A program made the translations under genes and the position numbers. Below, piece after piece: positions 1 through 7,541 of a stretch of 64,000 bases of DNA. A model generated the notes under the pieces. That model was not told the origin of the DNA. It saw only the letters and a list, made by a program, of their open reading frames with translations, and searched no databases. Position 1 is the first letter of the stretch. Every line of letters begins with the position of its first letter. Where the stretch lies: positions 1 to 64,000 of the forward strand of contig JAUHXR010000004.1 of NCBI GenBank assembly GCA_030426845.1. The letters run 5' to 3'. This DNA is from Polyangia bacterium. Lineage in GTDB: Bacteria > Myxococcota_A > Polyangia > Polyangiales > Sandaracinaceae.

Positions 1-149
1 GCGACCAGAGCGTGCTGCCAGCGCGAGGGTTCGAACTCCAGCGACTCGCACGCGGAGCACGGGTCCACATCGCCGTCGTACACGAGCTCGGCCGGCTCAC
101 CCGGTCCCAGCACGACCCACCCGTCGCTCGGCAGCTGATGAAGGCGCAT
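1..149 (-). CDS. Hypothetical protein, N-terminal part only
   Basis: An open frame reads leftwards from an ATG at 149-147 and runs off the window edge, giving 49 complete residues beginning MRLHQLPSDGWVVLGPG. It contains one Cys-x-x-Cys pair (CSAC) about two thirds of the way along and a balanced, acidic composition typical of a real protein here, with G/C at most third codon positions. It is divergent from the ankyrin gene, so bases 150-235 must hold both promoters. I do not recognise the family. Confidence 0.55.
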   Translation of the reverse strand, partial: MRLHQLPSDGWVVLGPGEPAELVYDGDVDPCSACESLEFEPSRWQHALV

Positions 150-235
150 CTGCCGAGTCTATCGCCAGTCCTGTTGACGAGGCCGCCGAGCCAGCGAGAG
201 TCTGTGTTGCAACTCCGGCAGAGGACAGAACGAGA

Positions 236-2503
236 ATGGCTGACGACTGGACCAGCATGGCCGACGGGCAGCGCTTCTGGTGCGCGCGCACCTGGGAGCA
301 CGGCATCGAGACGTGGAGCGGGAAGCTCGGCGCCAAGGGCGGGCGCATCCACGTGAAGGCGACGTCGGAGCCAGCGGAGCAGCTCGCCCGCGTCATCGCG
401 GAGAGAGCCGAGCAAGGCTTCGAGCCTGCGCCGCCGCCTCCGTCGTTTCCGAGCGAGCGGAAGCTGAAGAAGCCGCGCTGGCGCGCGCGCCTCGACGTCG
501 ATCCTCGCTATCGGGGAGCGAGCAAGGTGGAGACCGCGATCCTCGACGAGGAACCCAAGCGGCTCGATCGGATCTTCTCGAAGAAGCAGGCCGGGGTGAT
601 GGTGCGTCCTCGGCCCGAGTGGGAAGGTGAGCCCCCGGAGCCGCCCCTGTTCTTCGAAGCGGCCGCGGCGAGAGTAGAGCTGCTGGATGTGTTCCTCGCG
701 CACGGCGCGGACCCACGTGTCGTCGTCGACGGAACCACGGCGCTCCACTTCGCGGCGGGAAACGCCCGGGTGCAATGTGTCGAGCGCCTGGTCGAGGTCG
801 GTGCATCGGTGAATCAACGCGACGCCCACGGCGCCACGCCACTTCACGAGGCGGCGGGTGGGCGCGGCGGTGAGCCGATCGTGCGGGCGTTGGTCACGCT
901 GGGAGCCGAGCCCGGCGCCGTGGACGAAGGGGAGCGCACTCCGCTGCACCGCGCGATTCAGCACGGCATCCGCCGCGGCAACGTCGACGCGGCGCGGGCG
1001 CTGATCGAAGCGGGTGCTCCGCTCGATGTGCGAGACGGCGACGACATGAGCCCACTCGAGCTCTGTCGCGACCTTGGTCGTCGGTTCCCGAGCTCGGGTT
1101 GGCAGGCCATCGAAGCCATGTTGCTCGCCGCGGGTGCACGGGAGGCGAGCGGCTCCCCTGTCCGCGACGAGCTGATCGAGCTGATGACGCTGCTCGACCA
1201 GCCGATTCCTCTGCCGCCCGCGAACCTGGTGGAGGCCTGCGAGCGCGGCGACTTGGCGAGTGTCGAAGCGATGCTCGAGGACGGCGCGGACCCGAACGGG
1301 TTCGATGTCGCGGACGGGCGCTATCCGCTCGCCGTCGCGACGAGCCGTGGTCACGCCGAGATCGCCGCGGCGCTGCGACAGGCGGGTGCCGTCGAGCCGG
1401 CGACGCCGGTGTGGCCGCCTCCGACCGAAGCCAGACTGCTCGCGGCGGCCGTGGGTGCCCAGGTCGCGAGCGCCCTGGGGCCGGCCATCGACCTGCTCGT
1501 GGAAGCGCCACCGGAGCCGACGTCGCCTGATCCGAGCGTCGTGGAGCGCTGCCTCTCGCTCATCCCCCAACTCGAGGTCGCCACCCTCGAACGAGCGCGT
1601 GTCGGCAGCTCCTCGATCCTCGAGCTCGGCTGCCTCCATGGCTTGCGGTCAGTCGTCGACGCTCTCTTGGACGCAGGCGTGCGTGCGAACGGGCATGACG
1701 CGCTCCGAGCAGCGGGGGCTGGTGGCGACGTGCACATCGTCCGGAGCCTGCTCCAGCATGGAGCCGACCCGAACCCGTCCGACGACTACGGCTCGGCCCT
1801 GCACGCCGCGGCCCGCGCCGGGAGCCTCGATGCCGTGCGGGCGCTCGTCGAGGCGGGGGCGAACGTCGCGCACCGGACGAACGGTGGGCACACCTCGCTC
1901 AACGAGGCGTCCGGAGCGCAGCGCAACGCGATTCGTAGGTTCCTCCGCCAGCACGTTCGCCCGCGCGCGGCCGTGAAGCTCCACGAGCGCAAGCGCATGT
2001 TCGTGCCCCGTGAGCGCAGAGGCACCGCGGACCGTGATGAAGTCGGGCGCGTGCCGCGCATCGCCGGAGCTCGCGCTGGGATCGAGGCAGTCGCGGACGT
2101 CCTCGCAGGAGGCCACCCCTACGAACGCGACCTGCTCGGCTCACGCGTGTCCGGTGTCACGCACGGAGTGTTCGTCATCCAGCTCGTCGACTCTGCGTGG
2201 ACGTTCCTGTTGCCGACCGGGTCGACGGCGACGATCGACGACCTACCGCCGCGGCTCGCGCGGTCGCTCGATACCGACGCGTTCCTGCGTCATCGCGACC
2301 GCCAGGTCGTGCTCCGGTTCGCGGGCGCGAGCACTCCCGTTTCCTGCGACGACTCGTTCTTTGAAGAGGCCGGCGTCTGGTTGCCTCCGGTCAAGACCGC
2401 GGGTGACGAGCCAGGAGACCGCGGGGACGTGCACGAGCTTCATCTCTACGGTCTGGAGCGCGACGCGATCGCGCGGATCGATCGGGTAGTGCTCCGTCCC
2501 TAG
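236..2503 (+). CDS. WGR-like domain plus ankyrin-repeat protein
   Basis: A 755-residue protein. Residues about 5-60 resemble a WGR domain (FWCARTWEHGIETWSG, then LGAKGG), a module that in other proteins contacts nucleic acid or poly-ADP-ribose machinery. Residues about 130-300, 325-385 and 455-560 carry at least eight ankyrin repeats with clear signatures (GATPLHEAA, GERTPLHRAI, LLQHGADPNPSD, ALHAAARAGSLDAVRALV). The last 150 residues form an unrecognised C-terminal domain. No signal peptide or membrane segment is visible, so it is probably cytoplasmic and works through protein-protein contacts. The ATG at 236 is used; there is only a weak purine stretch upstream. It opens the accessory region that ends at the tRNA-Gly gene. 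Ankyrin proteins are often island-borne, but the partner is unknown. Confidence 0.8.
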   Translation: MADDWTSMADGQRFWCARTWEHGIETWSGKLGAKGGRIHVKATSEPAEQLARVIAERAEQGFEPAPPPPSFPSERKLKKPRWRARLDVDPRYRGASKVETAILDEEPKRLDRIFSKKQAGVMVRPRPEWEGEPPEPPLFFEAAAARVELLDVFLAHGADPRVVVDGTTALHFAAGNARVQCVERLVEVGASVNQRDAHGATPLHEAAGGRGGEPIVRALVTLGAEPGAVDEGERTPLHRAIQHGIRRGNVDAARALIEAGAPLDVRDGDDMSPLELCRDLGRRFPSSGWQAIEAMLLAAGAREASGSPVRDELIELMTLLDQPIPLPPANLVEACERGDLASVEAMLEDGADPNGFDVADGRYPLAVATSRGHAEIAAALRQAGAVEPATPVWPPPTEARLLAAAVGAQVASALGPAIDLLVEAPPEPTSPDPSVVERCLSLIPQLEVATLERARVGSSSILELGCLHGLRSVVDALLDAGVRANGHDALRAAGAGGDVHIVRSLLQHGADPNPSDDYGSALHAAARAGSLDAVRALVEAGANVAHRTNGGHTSLNEASGAQRNAIRRFLRQHVRPRAAVKLHERKRMFVPRERRGTADRDEVGRVPRIAGARAGIEAVADVLAGGHPYERDLLGSRVSGVTHGVFVIQLVDSAWTFLLPTGSTATIDDLPPRLARSLDTDAFLRHRDRQVVLRFAGASTPVSCDDSFFEEAGVWLPPVKTAGDEPGDRGDVHELHLYGLERDAIARIDRVVLRP

Positions 2504-2543
2504 CTATCGCTGCCCCTCGTCGAGCTCTCTTCCCGAGTCGAGT

Positions 2544-3146
2544 CTATTCCGAGGTCATGAGCCAGAGCTGCCGCCCGTTGGTGTCGACCGAGCCCAGCCA
2601 CTTGCGCATCGCTTGGAGAAGCTCGTCCGAGCCGTCGTAGCTCGCGATGAGGGCGAGGACCTCTTCCGGGTAGGGTTGCGCGAACGAGCCGTCGTCGACC
2701 TCGACGTAGTCTGCGTGGGCGAGCTGCACCCCGAGCGACTCGCCGAGGCTCTCGTGCTCGAAGCGAGGGTGAAGCTCGCCGTCGGTCGGGAACTCGAGGC
2801 GGTTCGGTCGACCCAGCTCGGCTTCCGTGGCGAGCGCGAAGAACTTCAGGAGCATGTCGATCTCATCTTCTTGAATGCCTTCTGCATCAGCTTCTCGTTC
2901 TCCTTGCCGTACTTCGAAGTGGAGAGCGGCGCCCACTTCTGGATCTCGGGCTGCCGCGATGACGGGCAGGACGCGCTGTACCCGTTGATCGTCGAGATCG
3001 ACCAGGATGCCCGGGAGGAGTACCGGACCTTGATCCGAGGCGAACCGGAACGGGTCGGGGAGGGTCGCTTTCGGAGCTCGGGGAAGCACACGAAGAGCGG
3101 TCCTCGGGACGGTGGGCGAGACGGCGCTCAGGTTCCGCGTCGGCAC
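2544..3146 (-). CDS. Hypothetical protein, possible compensated frameshift
   Basis: An open frame of 200 residues from a GTG at 3146, with no recognised family. The C-terminal half (from DMLLKFFALATEAELG to the end) and the N-terminal part (LPDPFRFASDQG onward) have the G/C-ended codons expected here. Between about 2868 and 2960 the same frame is rich in A/T-ended codons, while the alternative minus-strand frame gives a far more natural G/C-ended stretch (QKWAPLSTSKYGKENEKLM). The simplest reading is two nearby indels that cancel, leaving a full-length frame with about 30 altered residues. The start is uncertain. The gene converges on the ankyrin gene, with only 40 bp between their ends. Confidence 0.5.
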   Translation of the reverse strand: MPTRNLSAVSPTVPRTALRVLPRAPKATLPDPFRFASDQGPVLLPGILVDLDDQRVQRVLPVIAAARDPEVGAALHFEVRQGEREADAEGIQEDEIDMLLKFFALATEAELGRPNRLEFPTDGELHPRFEHESLGESLGVQLAHADYVEVDDGSFAQPYPEEVLALIASYDGSDELLQAMRKWLGSVDTNGRQLWLMTSE

Positions 3147-3166
3147 AAGGGCTGAGTCGCGGGCCG

Positions 3167-3422
3167 GTGTTTCACTCCGAAGCGGCTCGGCTCATGGAGC
3201 GACCCCTAGAACCTATCGCCGACGCGGTTGCACGGCGCGGCGAGATCGTGGCCCGCTTGGGGTGCCCACTGCCCGCCGCTGTCGCCGAGCTGATCACGAG
3301 CGATGCCTGGCCCGAGTTCTACGGGGCTCGATGCCGTGCCAGGGATCGCTCGGCATGCGGAGAGGTTCTATTCGCTGTCGGCAGATCAAGGAGCCGCGCT
3401 TGAGAGGTGGCGGCGAGGCTGA
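3167..3422 (+). pseudogene. Small frameshifted gene fragment
   Basis: A short plus-strand coding stretch beginning with GTG at 3167 (MFHSEAARLMERPLEP) runs in one frame to about 3322 (ITSDAWPEFYG). It then continues convincingly in another frame (LDAVPGIARHAERFYSL) to a TGA at 3420-3422. Joining the two gives a protein of about 85 residues, so a one-base indel near 3322 has broken the gene. No family is recognised. It lies between two minus-strand genes of unknown function and adds to the signs of decay in this island. Without the join, the upstream frame ends at 3403. Confidence 0.45.
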
Positions 3423-3459
3423 GCCGTAGTTCCGCCGCGATTGGCTTGCGCCATCGGGC

Positions 3460-4680
3460 TCAGCTCGGCTCGCTACGCCGAATCACGAACGCAACTGGAC
3501 CGCGAACACTCGGGATCTCGACCTCCCTCAGCGCGGCCTCGACATCAGCTTCCAGGGACTTGCTCGTCGAGAGCTCAACCCCAGAGTCAGACAGCTCGAC
3601 GTGAAGCTCGACGCCTCCGTCGGGGAGGTTCGCGATGAGCCGCTTGATGTAGTCGCCGAGCACTTCGATCTCGATCGCTGCGCGCAGTTGCCCGTCGGGG
3701 GTCAGGAGCTCGATCTCCTCTGGGTTTCGCACTCCCCCCGCAGGCAAGTACTGGCCCTCACGGAGGTGTTCCACTCGGAGTCCGTGCCCGCCATGAGCTG
3801 CGGCGAGCTCGTAGGACGTGCCATCGACCAGGGCCTGCTGCACGGCGGCCCAGGTCTCGTCACGCGCGAGCAGCGCGAAGCCGTCCTCCCTCAGGAGGAC
3901 TTGGTCTGCCTCCTGACCCGTCGCGACGAGTAGCATGGCCCCCGAAAGCGCCAGCCCGGCGGCTCCCGGTTTGGAGATGGCAGCCGGACCTTCCTGGCCG
4001 GGAGTCCAGACGAGGTGCCCGTCCGCGCGCGGTGCGCGACTGCAGATCAGCGCGAACGCGGCGCCCGGCGGTAGATCTTCGAAGGCCTCTGCCACGCTCG
4101 GGCCGGTTCCAGGACGCGCACTGAGGACTACGGTGTCGTTCTCCAGCACGACCGAGAGCGACGGCAGCACGATACGGGCGACGCTCGACAACATGCTCTC
4201 GCCGTCGCGCCGCGAGACGACGCTCGCGCGATCGCGATCGGAAACGAGAGGGAACGGGAACTCGCGTGTGACCTCGCCGAGCCGAGTCAGAACTCGTGCG
4301 ACGCTCGTGGCGCGGGCCAGCTGGATCTCGTCGGCGAACAGGAGCGTGCCGACGAGCGCATCCTCGGGGATCCCGAGCTCCGGATTGCCGCCGTACCAGC
4401 CGTAGCCGACGCCGCGCACCTTCGGGTCGAGGAAGCCTCGTGGTCCGAACTCCGTGATCCCGCCGTCGTCCACCAGACGGCCGTTGGTCGCGAATCCCCG
4501 CACCAGCGCGAGGAACGACCGCAGGACCTTGCGAACCTCCTCCTCGGATTCTCGTCTCCGCAGGCGCACGGCGATCGCGATCTCGCGCTGACCGTAGGCG
4601 CGCAGACCGTCGCTCACCTCGAGCACGTAGCCGAGCGGGGAGTCGTCGGTCTTGCCGAGTAGACGGGAGAAGAAGCTCAT
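3460..4680 (-). CDS. Hypothetical protein, 406 aa
   Basis: A soluble-looking protein with no signal peptide or clear membrane helix, starting MSFFSRLLGKTDDSPLGY. It has mixed alpha/beta composition, several glycine-rich turns (GGNPELG, PPGAAFALI) and an acidic C-terminal third. I do not recognise a family. Its ATG (4680-4678) overlaps the stop of the upstream zinc-ribbon gene in a 4-bp ATGA, so the two are very probably translated in a coupled way and may form one functional unit. Codon use is less extreme in G/C at third positions than in genes after 8 kb, fitting acquired DNA; this was judged by eye and not counted. Confidence 0.65.
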   Translation of the reverse strand: MSFFSRLLGKTDDSPLGYVLEVSDGLRAYGQREIAIAVRLRRRESEEEVRKVLRSFLALVRGFATNGRLVDDGGITEFGPRGFLDPKVRGVGYGWYGGNPELGIPEDALVGTLLFADEIQLARATSVARVLTRLGEVTREFPFPLVSDRDRASVVSRRDGESMLSSVARIVLPSLSVVLENDTVVLSARPGTGPSVAEAFEDLPPGAAFALICSRAPRADGHLVWTPGQEGPAAISKPGAAGLALSGAMLLVATGQEADQVLLREDGFALLARDETWAAVQQALVDGTSYELAAAHGGHGLRVEHLREGQYLPAGGVRNPEEIELLTPDGQLRAAIEIEVLGDYIKRLIANLPDGGVELHVELSDSGVELSTSKSLEADVEAALREVEIPSVRGPVAFVIRRSEPS

Positions 4681-5567
4681 CGGGAGGCGTCCTGTGGAGG
4701 CTCGCTGGCCAGCTTGCGACTGATGAACTCCAGCTTCGAGTCCGAGTGGACGTCGCCCGGGTCGACCTCGGCTAGACGCAGCGTACCCGTCGCCAACTGA
4801 ATATCGATGGCGGTCCCGGCCTCGTCGCGGCGGCAGGTGACGCGCTCGATGGTCTGACCACGAAGATCGTACTCATCCGCGAGCTCTACTTGGGTGCAGC
4901 CCTCGTAGTCCTCGAAGATCCACTCGTAGCCCTCGTCATCCAGCGAGCCCCAATGGCCCAGCCACGCCCCAAGGTATGCATGAAAGCGTCCTCCGCTCTC
5001 GAAGCGCCCGAGGAGCTTCTCGGGCAGGTCGTCGTCGTAGAAGACGATGAGGGACGCCACGACCTCGCCCTTCGCTTCGATGACCTCGAAGTGTTCGTCT
5101 TGGTATCCGTACGGCGCAGTATCCGCCCCGTGGCCGCGGAGAAGTCGCTCGATGTCGTGGCCGGCCTCGCAAGATACGAGGGCTCGCTCGTAGGCGTAGA
5201 AGAGTCGTTCGGAGGTCTTCCCCCCGCAGTCCGCACAGTCAGCTCCGGCTCGCGCGTAGTCCGGAACATGCGGAAGCTGCTCCATGTCGGATTCGACCTC
5301 GACGAGCCTTCCCTCGGCCACACGACATTTGCAGTGGAAGTCCTTCCCGCACGACGAACACTGCGTGTAGCCGTAGCCCCAGGGTTGATCCGGCGAGAGC
5401 GGACCACCGTTCTGCGGCTGTCGTCGCGGCCGGAAGGGGTACTCGTCACCGAGCTTCATCTCGAGCATGTGACTCGTGTCGCCGAAGTACGTGTCGACAC
5501 GCATCTCACTCGGCGTCCCGCAGCGGGGGCACGTCATCTCGAGCGTGACGGTGTTGTATGTGCCCAT
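4677..5567 (-). CDS. Zinc-ribbon-rich hypothetical protein
   Basis: A protein of 296 residues with three likely metal-binding knuckles: CPRC near residue 13, CSSC followed by CKC near residue 90, and CADC near residue 120. After that comes a mostly acidic alpha/beta region with no recognised family. Multiple Cys-x-x-Cys pairs in a soluble protein suggest structural zinc sites. ATG at 5567 is preferred; an in-frame TTG six bases upstream (5573) is possible. The gene ends in an ATGA overlap with the 406-residue downstream gene, so the pair is probably one operon. Function unknown. Confidence 0.65.
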   Translation of the reverse strand: MGTYNTVTLEMTCPRCGTPSEMRVDTYFGDTSHMLEMKLGDEYPFRPRRQPQNGGPLSPDQPWGYGYTQCSSCGKDFHCKCRVAEGRLVEVESDMEQLPHVPDYARAGADCADCGGKTSERLFYAYERALVSCEAGHDIERLLRGHGADTAPYGYQDEHFEVIEAKGEVVASLIVFYDDDLPEKLLGRFESGGRFHAYLGAWLGHWGSLDDEGYEWIFEDYEGCTQVELADEYDLRGQTIERVTCRRDEAGTAIDIQLATGTLRLAEVDPGDVHSDSKLEFISRKLASEPPQDASR

Positions 5568-5637
5568 GGTCAACGAGGATAGACGGCCACGAGCGTGTCG
5601 GCCGCCTCAGCGCTACCCGGATCTCGCTCCGGCATGG

Positions 5638-6057
5638 TCAGAGCCGGGCGGGCCGCTTCGTGGTGTCGTGCGTCTTGAAGATGGCGGGCCTCCAGTCGTG
5701 GATGCGGAAGCACATGTCGGGCGCTGTGCTGATGGCCCAGAAGACCTCGCCGCCAGTGGCTGGGTCGTTCTCGAGCTCGAACGCGACCGTGGTGCCATCC
5801 ACGCGAGGCTCGTTGATGAACGTGGGCGGCCACTCGGACTTCACGAGTGCGGCGGGATTCGAGCGGAGTAGACAACGCTTGAGCTCGAGGATGTGCCATT
5901 CGTCCGCTGGCCCGGAGACGGTGAGGCCGGTGGCGAATCGGCTGCCTCGTCGACGCCACTCGTGGTCGGCCAGGATGTAGAGCAAGCTGACGAGCGTCCG
6001 CCCGTCCGCGAGCTCGGCGCGGAGCTTCGGCTTGATGCTGAGGCCGACGCTATCCAT
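5638..6057 (-). CDS. Hypothetical protein, 139 aa
   Basis: Starts at ATG 6057-6055 (MDSVGLSIKPKLRAELADG). The frame stays open further upstream, but that extension is Cys/Ser/Arg-rich and unlike coding sequence, so the internal ATG is chosen. The start overlaps the last 8 bases of the tiny upstream gene (ATGGATAG), implying translational coupling. The protein is soluble, with several tryptophans in the C-terminal half (EWPPTF, VFWAIS, HDWRPAIF). I do not recognise the family. The DUF2283-like partner and the proximity to a recombinase remnant suggest an accessory gene pair. Confidence 0.55.
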   Translation of the reverse strand: MDSVGLSIKPKLRAELADGRTLVSLLYILADHEWRRRGSRFATGLTVSGPADEWHILELKRCLLRSNPAALVKSEWPPTFINEPRVDGTTVAFELENDPATGGEVFWAISTAPDMCFRIHDWRPAIFKTHDTTKRPARL

Positions 6058-6214
6058 CGACCTCGTCGCTCCGGAACAGCAGCTCGAGACCCAGCAGGTC
6101 CCCTTCTTCCGAGAAGTCCGCGACCACATCCGGTCCACGGTAGTTGTCGAGGTCGTGCCCGATGCCGGTCACGTACGCTTTGGGTTGGTCGAGTTCGCCC
6201 GCCTCGCCGCGCAC
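6050..6214 (-). CDS. Tiny DUF2283-like protein
   Basis: A small gene of 54 residues if it begins at GTG 6214, or 40 if it begins at GTG 6172. The core reads YRGPDVVADFSEEGDLLGLE followed by LLF. The pattern of a short strand, an acidic turn with Gly, then G-[IL]-E-[IL]-L is the hallmark of DUF2283 proteins, which are usually 60-80 residues long. The normal N-terminal strand is not visible, so the gene may be clipped at its 5' end. Its TAG stop lies inside the first codons of the 139-residue gene. DUF2283 genes are often found in gene pairs resembling toxin-antitoxin or mobile-gene settings; that link is an inference. Confidence 0.5.
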   Translation of the reverse strand: MRGEAGELDQPKAYVTGIGHDLDNYRGPDVVADFSEEGDLLGLELLFRSDEVDG

Positions 6215-6386
6215 GCGGTGGTGCCGATCAAGACGGTGAGAAGGACGATGGCGGACCGGAGGTGGGGGTACATCTCCATCGCGGTTCGAATCAGGGCCCA
6301 GTCAACGTTACATGTCAACCTCGCATCCTCCCGGTCGAGCTCCCCAGCGAGCGGCCCTCGATGTCGGTCGGTCGTGGCTGATTACC

Positions 6387-6512
6387 TCACCCCTCGGCCT
6401 GGACGGCGTCGTTGTACGCAGTGAGTTCGGGCCCCACGAGCGGCTCCGCGGCGACGAAGGTGCCGGCCTCCCAGAAGTACCGGTTTGCTCGGTGAGCGTA
6501 CCTCCCGATGGA
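6387..6512 (-). pseudogene. C-terminal fragment of an unknown gene
   Basis: On the minus strand the last 40 or so codons before a TGA at 6389-6387 read as a natural protein tail (RANRYFWEAGTFVAAEPLVG, then PELTAYNDAVQAEG) with almost every codon ending in G or C. Upstream of about 6512 the same frame turns into Arg/Pro/Ala-rich shadow sequence antisense to the recombinase remnant, with no start. The simplest reading is the 3' stump of a gene cut by insertion or deletion next to the recombinase. The family is not recognised. Bases 6215-6386 show nothing else that I can support. Confidence 0.35.
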
Positions 6513-7365
6513 AGGTGCGCGAGATCGATCGGGTTCTGGCGCCGGCGAGCCCCAAGCGGGCCGCCGCGATCCGCGTGGAGCTGCGGCATCAGGCGCAGGA
6601 CCTCGCCGCCGGCGTCGAGCCGGCCACGCGCGTGCGTCTCGGGCCTGCCGCGCTCTCGTGGCTCGCTTCGAAGCGCCCGCGCTGAAGGCGAGCACGCGTA
6701 GGCTCTACGCGGACACGCTCGATCTGCACATCTCGCCGACGCTCGGCGCCTTCTTCGTCGACGCGATCACGAGCACGGACGTCGTCGCCTGGCGCGACTC
6801 CCAGACGGCGAAGCCGGTCACGGTCAACGGCAGGCTCCGCATCGTCTCGGCGCTGAAGTGGTCGGATATCGACGAGGAGCGGAAGGTCATCCGCTTCGAG
6901 CGGGCGCAGGTCCGCAACACGGTGGACTCGACGAAGACGGACATCGTGAAGGAGGTGCCGCGGGTGCCGCAGCTCACGAAGGTCCTGCAAGCGCACCGCC
7001 GTGCGCTCATCGCCCATCAGGCCCCCGGCCTGAGCGAAGGCTGGGTGTTCCCGCCCCGAGTGGGCACGCTGCTCCAGCCGTCGTCGCTCCGCACGCCGCT
7101 CGCGAAGGCGTGCGCTTCGGCGAAGGTCCGCGTCATCAGCCCGCACGGGCTCCGCTACCGCTTCAACCACGCGGCGAAGCGCATCGCGGAGCGCGACGTG
7201 GTCCGCTCGATCACGGGGCACATCACCGACGAGATGACGACGCACTACGACTGGGTGCGCGAGCACGAGAAGCGGGGCGCCGTCGCCTCGGTGGCTCGTC
7301 TTCTGTGCGCCGGAGGTGGGGACGCTGGTGGGGACGGAGGCCCCGACGAGAAAACGGCCGACTGA
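6485..7365 (+). pseudogene. Broken tyrosine-recombinase (integrase) gene
   Basis: A phage/island-type tyrosine recombinase in pieces. The first part (VLAPASPKRAAAIRVELRHQ to about 6678) ends in a stop, and the core-binding part (PALKASTRRLYADTLDLHIS) continues in the next frame, so one base has been lost near 6680. At about 6845 the sequence jumps from VTVNGRLRI straight to SALKWSDIDEE. This removes roughly 80-100 residues that in intact enzymes hold the end of the core-binding domain and the first catalytic arginine. The catalytic-domain end survives: Lys in TDIVKEVP, the H-x-x-R box (PHGLR), the ITGH box and the nucleophile Tyr in THYDWV. It must be inactive as a recombinase. It ends 41 bp from the 3' end of tRNA-Gly, the usual integration site for this family. 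Confidence 0.85.
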
Positions 7366-7386
7366 GCGTCTTGCTCAGTCGGCCGT
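7351..7386 (-). terminator. Strong hairpin terminator after tRNA-Gly
   Basis: A perfect 14-bp inverted repeat (7354-7367 with 7373-7386; arm ACGGCCGACTGAGC) around a 5-base loop. Read on the minus strand, the stem is followed by TTTT (7351-7354), so it fits an intrinsic terminator for the tRNA-Gly transcript. The recombinase remnant stop (7363-7365) lies within the left arm, so the hairpin also closes that plus-strand frame. Confidence 0.75.
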
Positions 7387-7406
7387 AGTCACATCAGAGC
7401 TCTTGA

Positions 7407-7478
<72 letters not shown>

Positions 7479-7541
7479 TTGATCCCTCGAAAGGGCCCGA
7501 TGAGTTACCCCAGCCCCCGAGGGGCGTCAAGCGTGTTCGGC

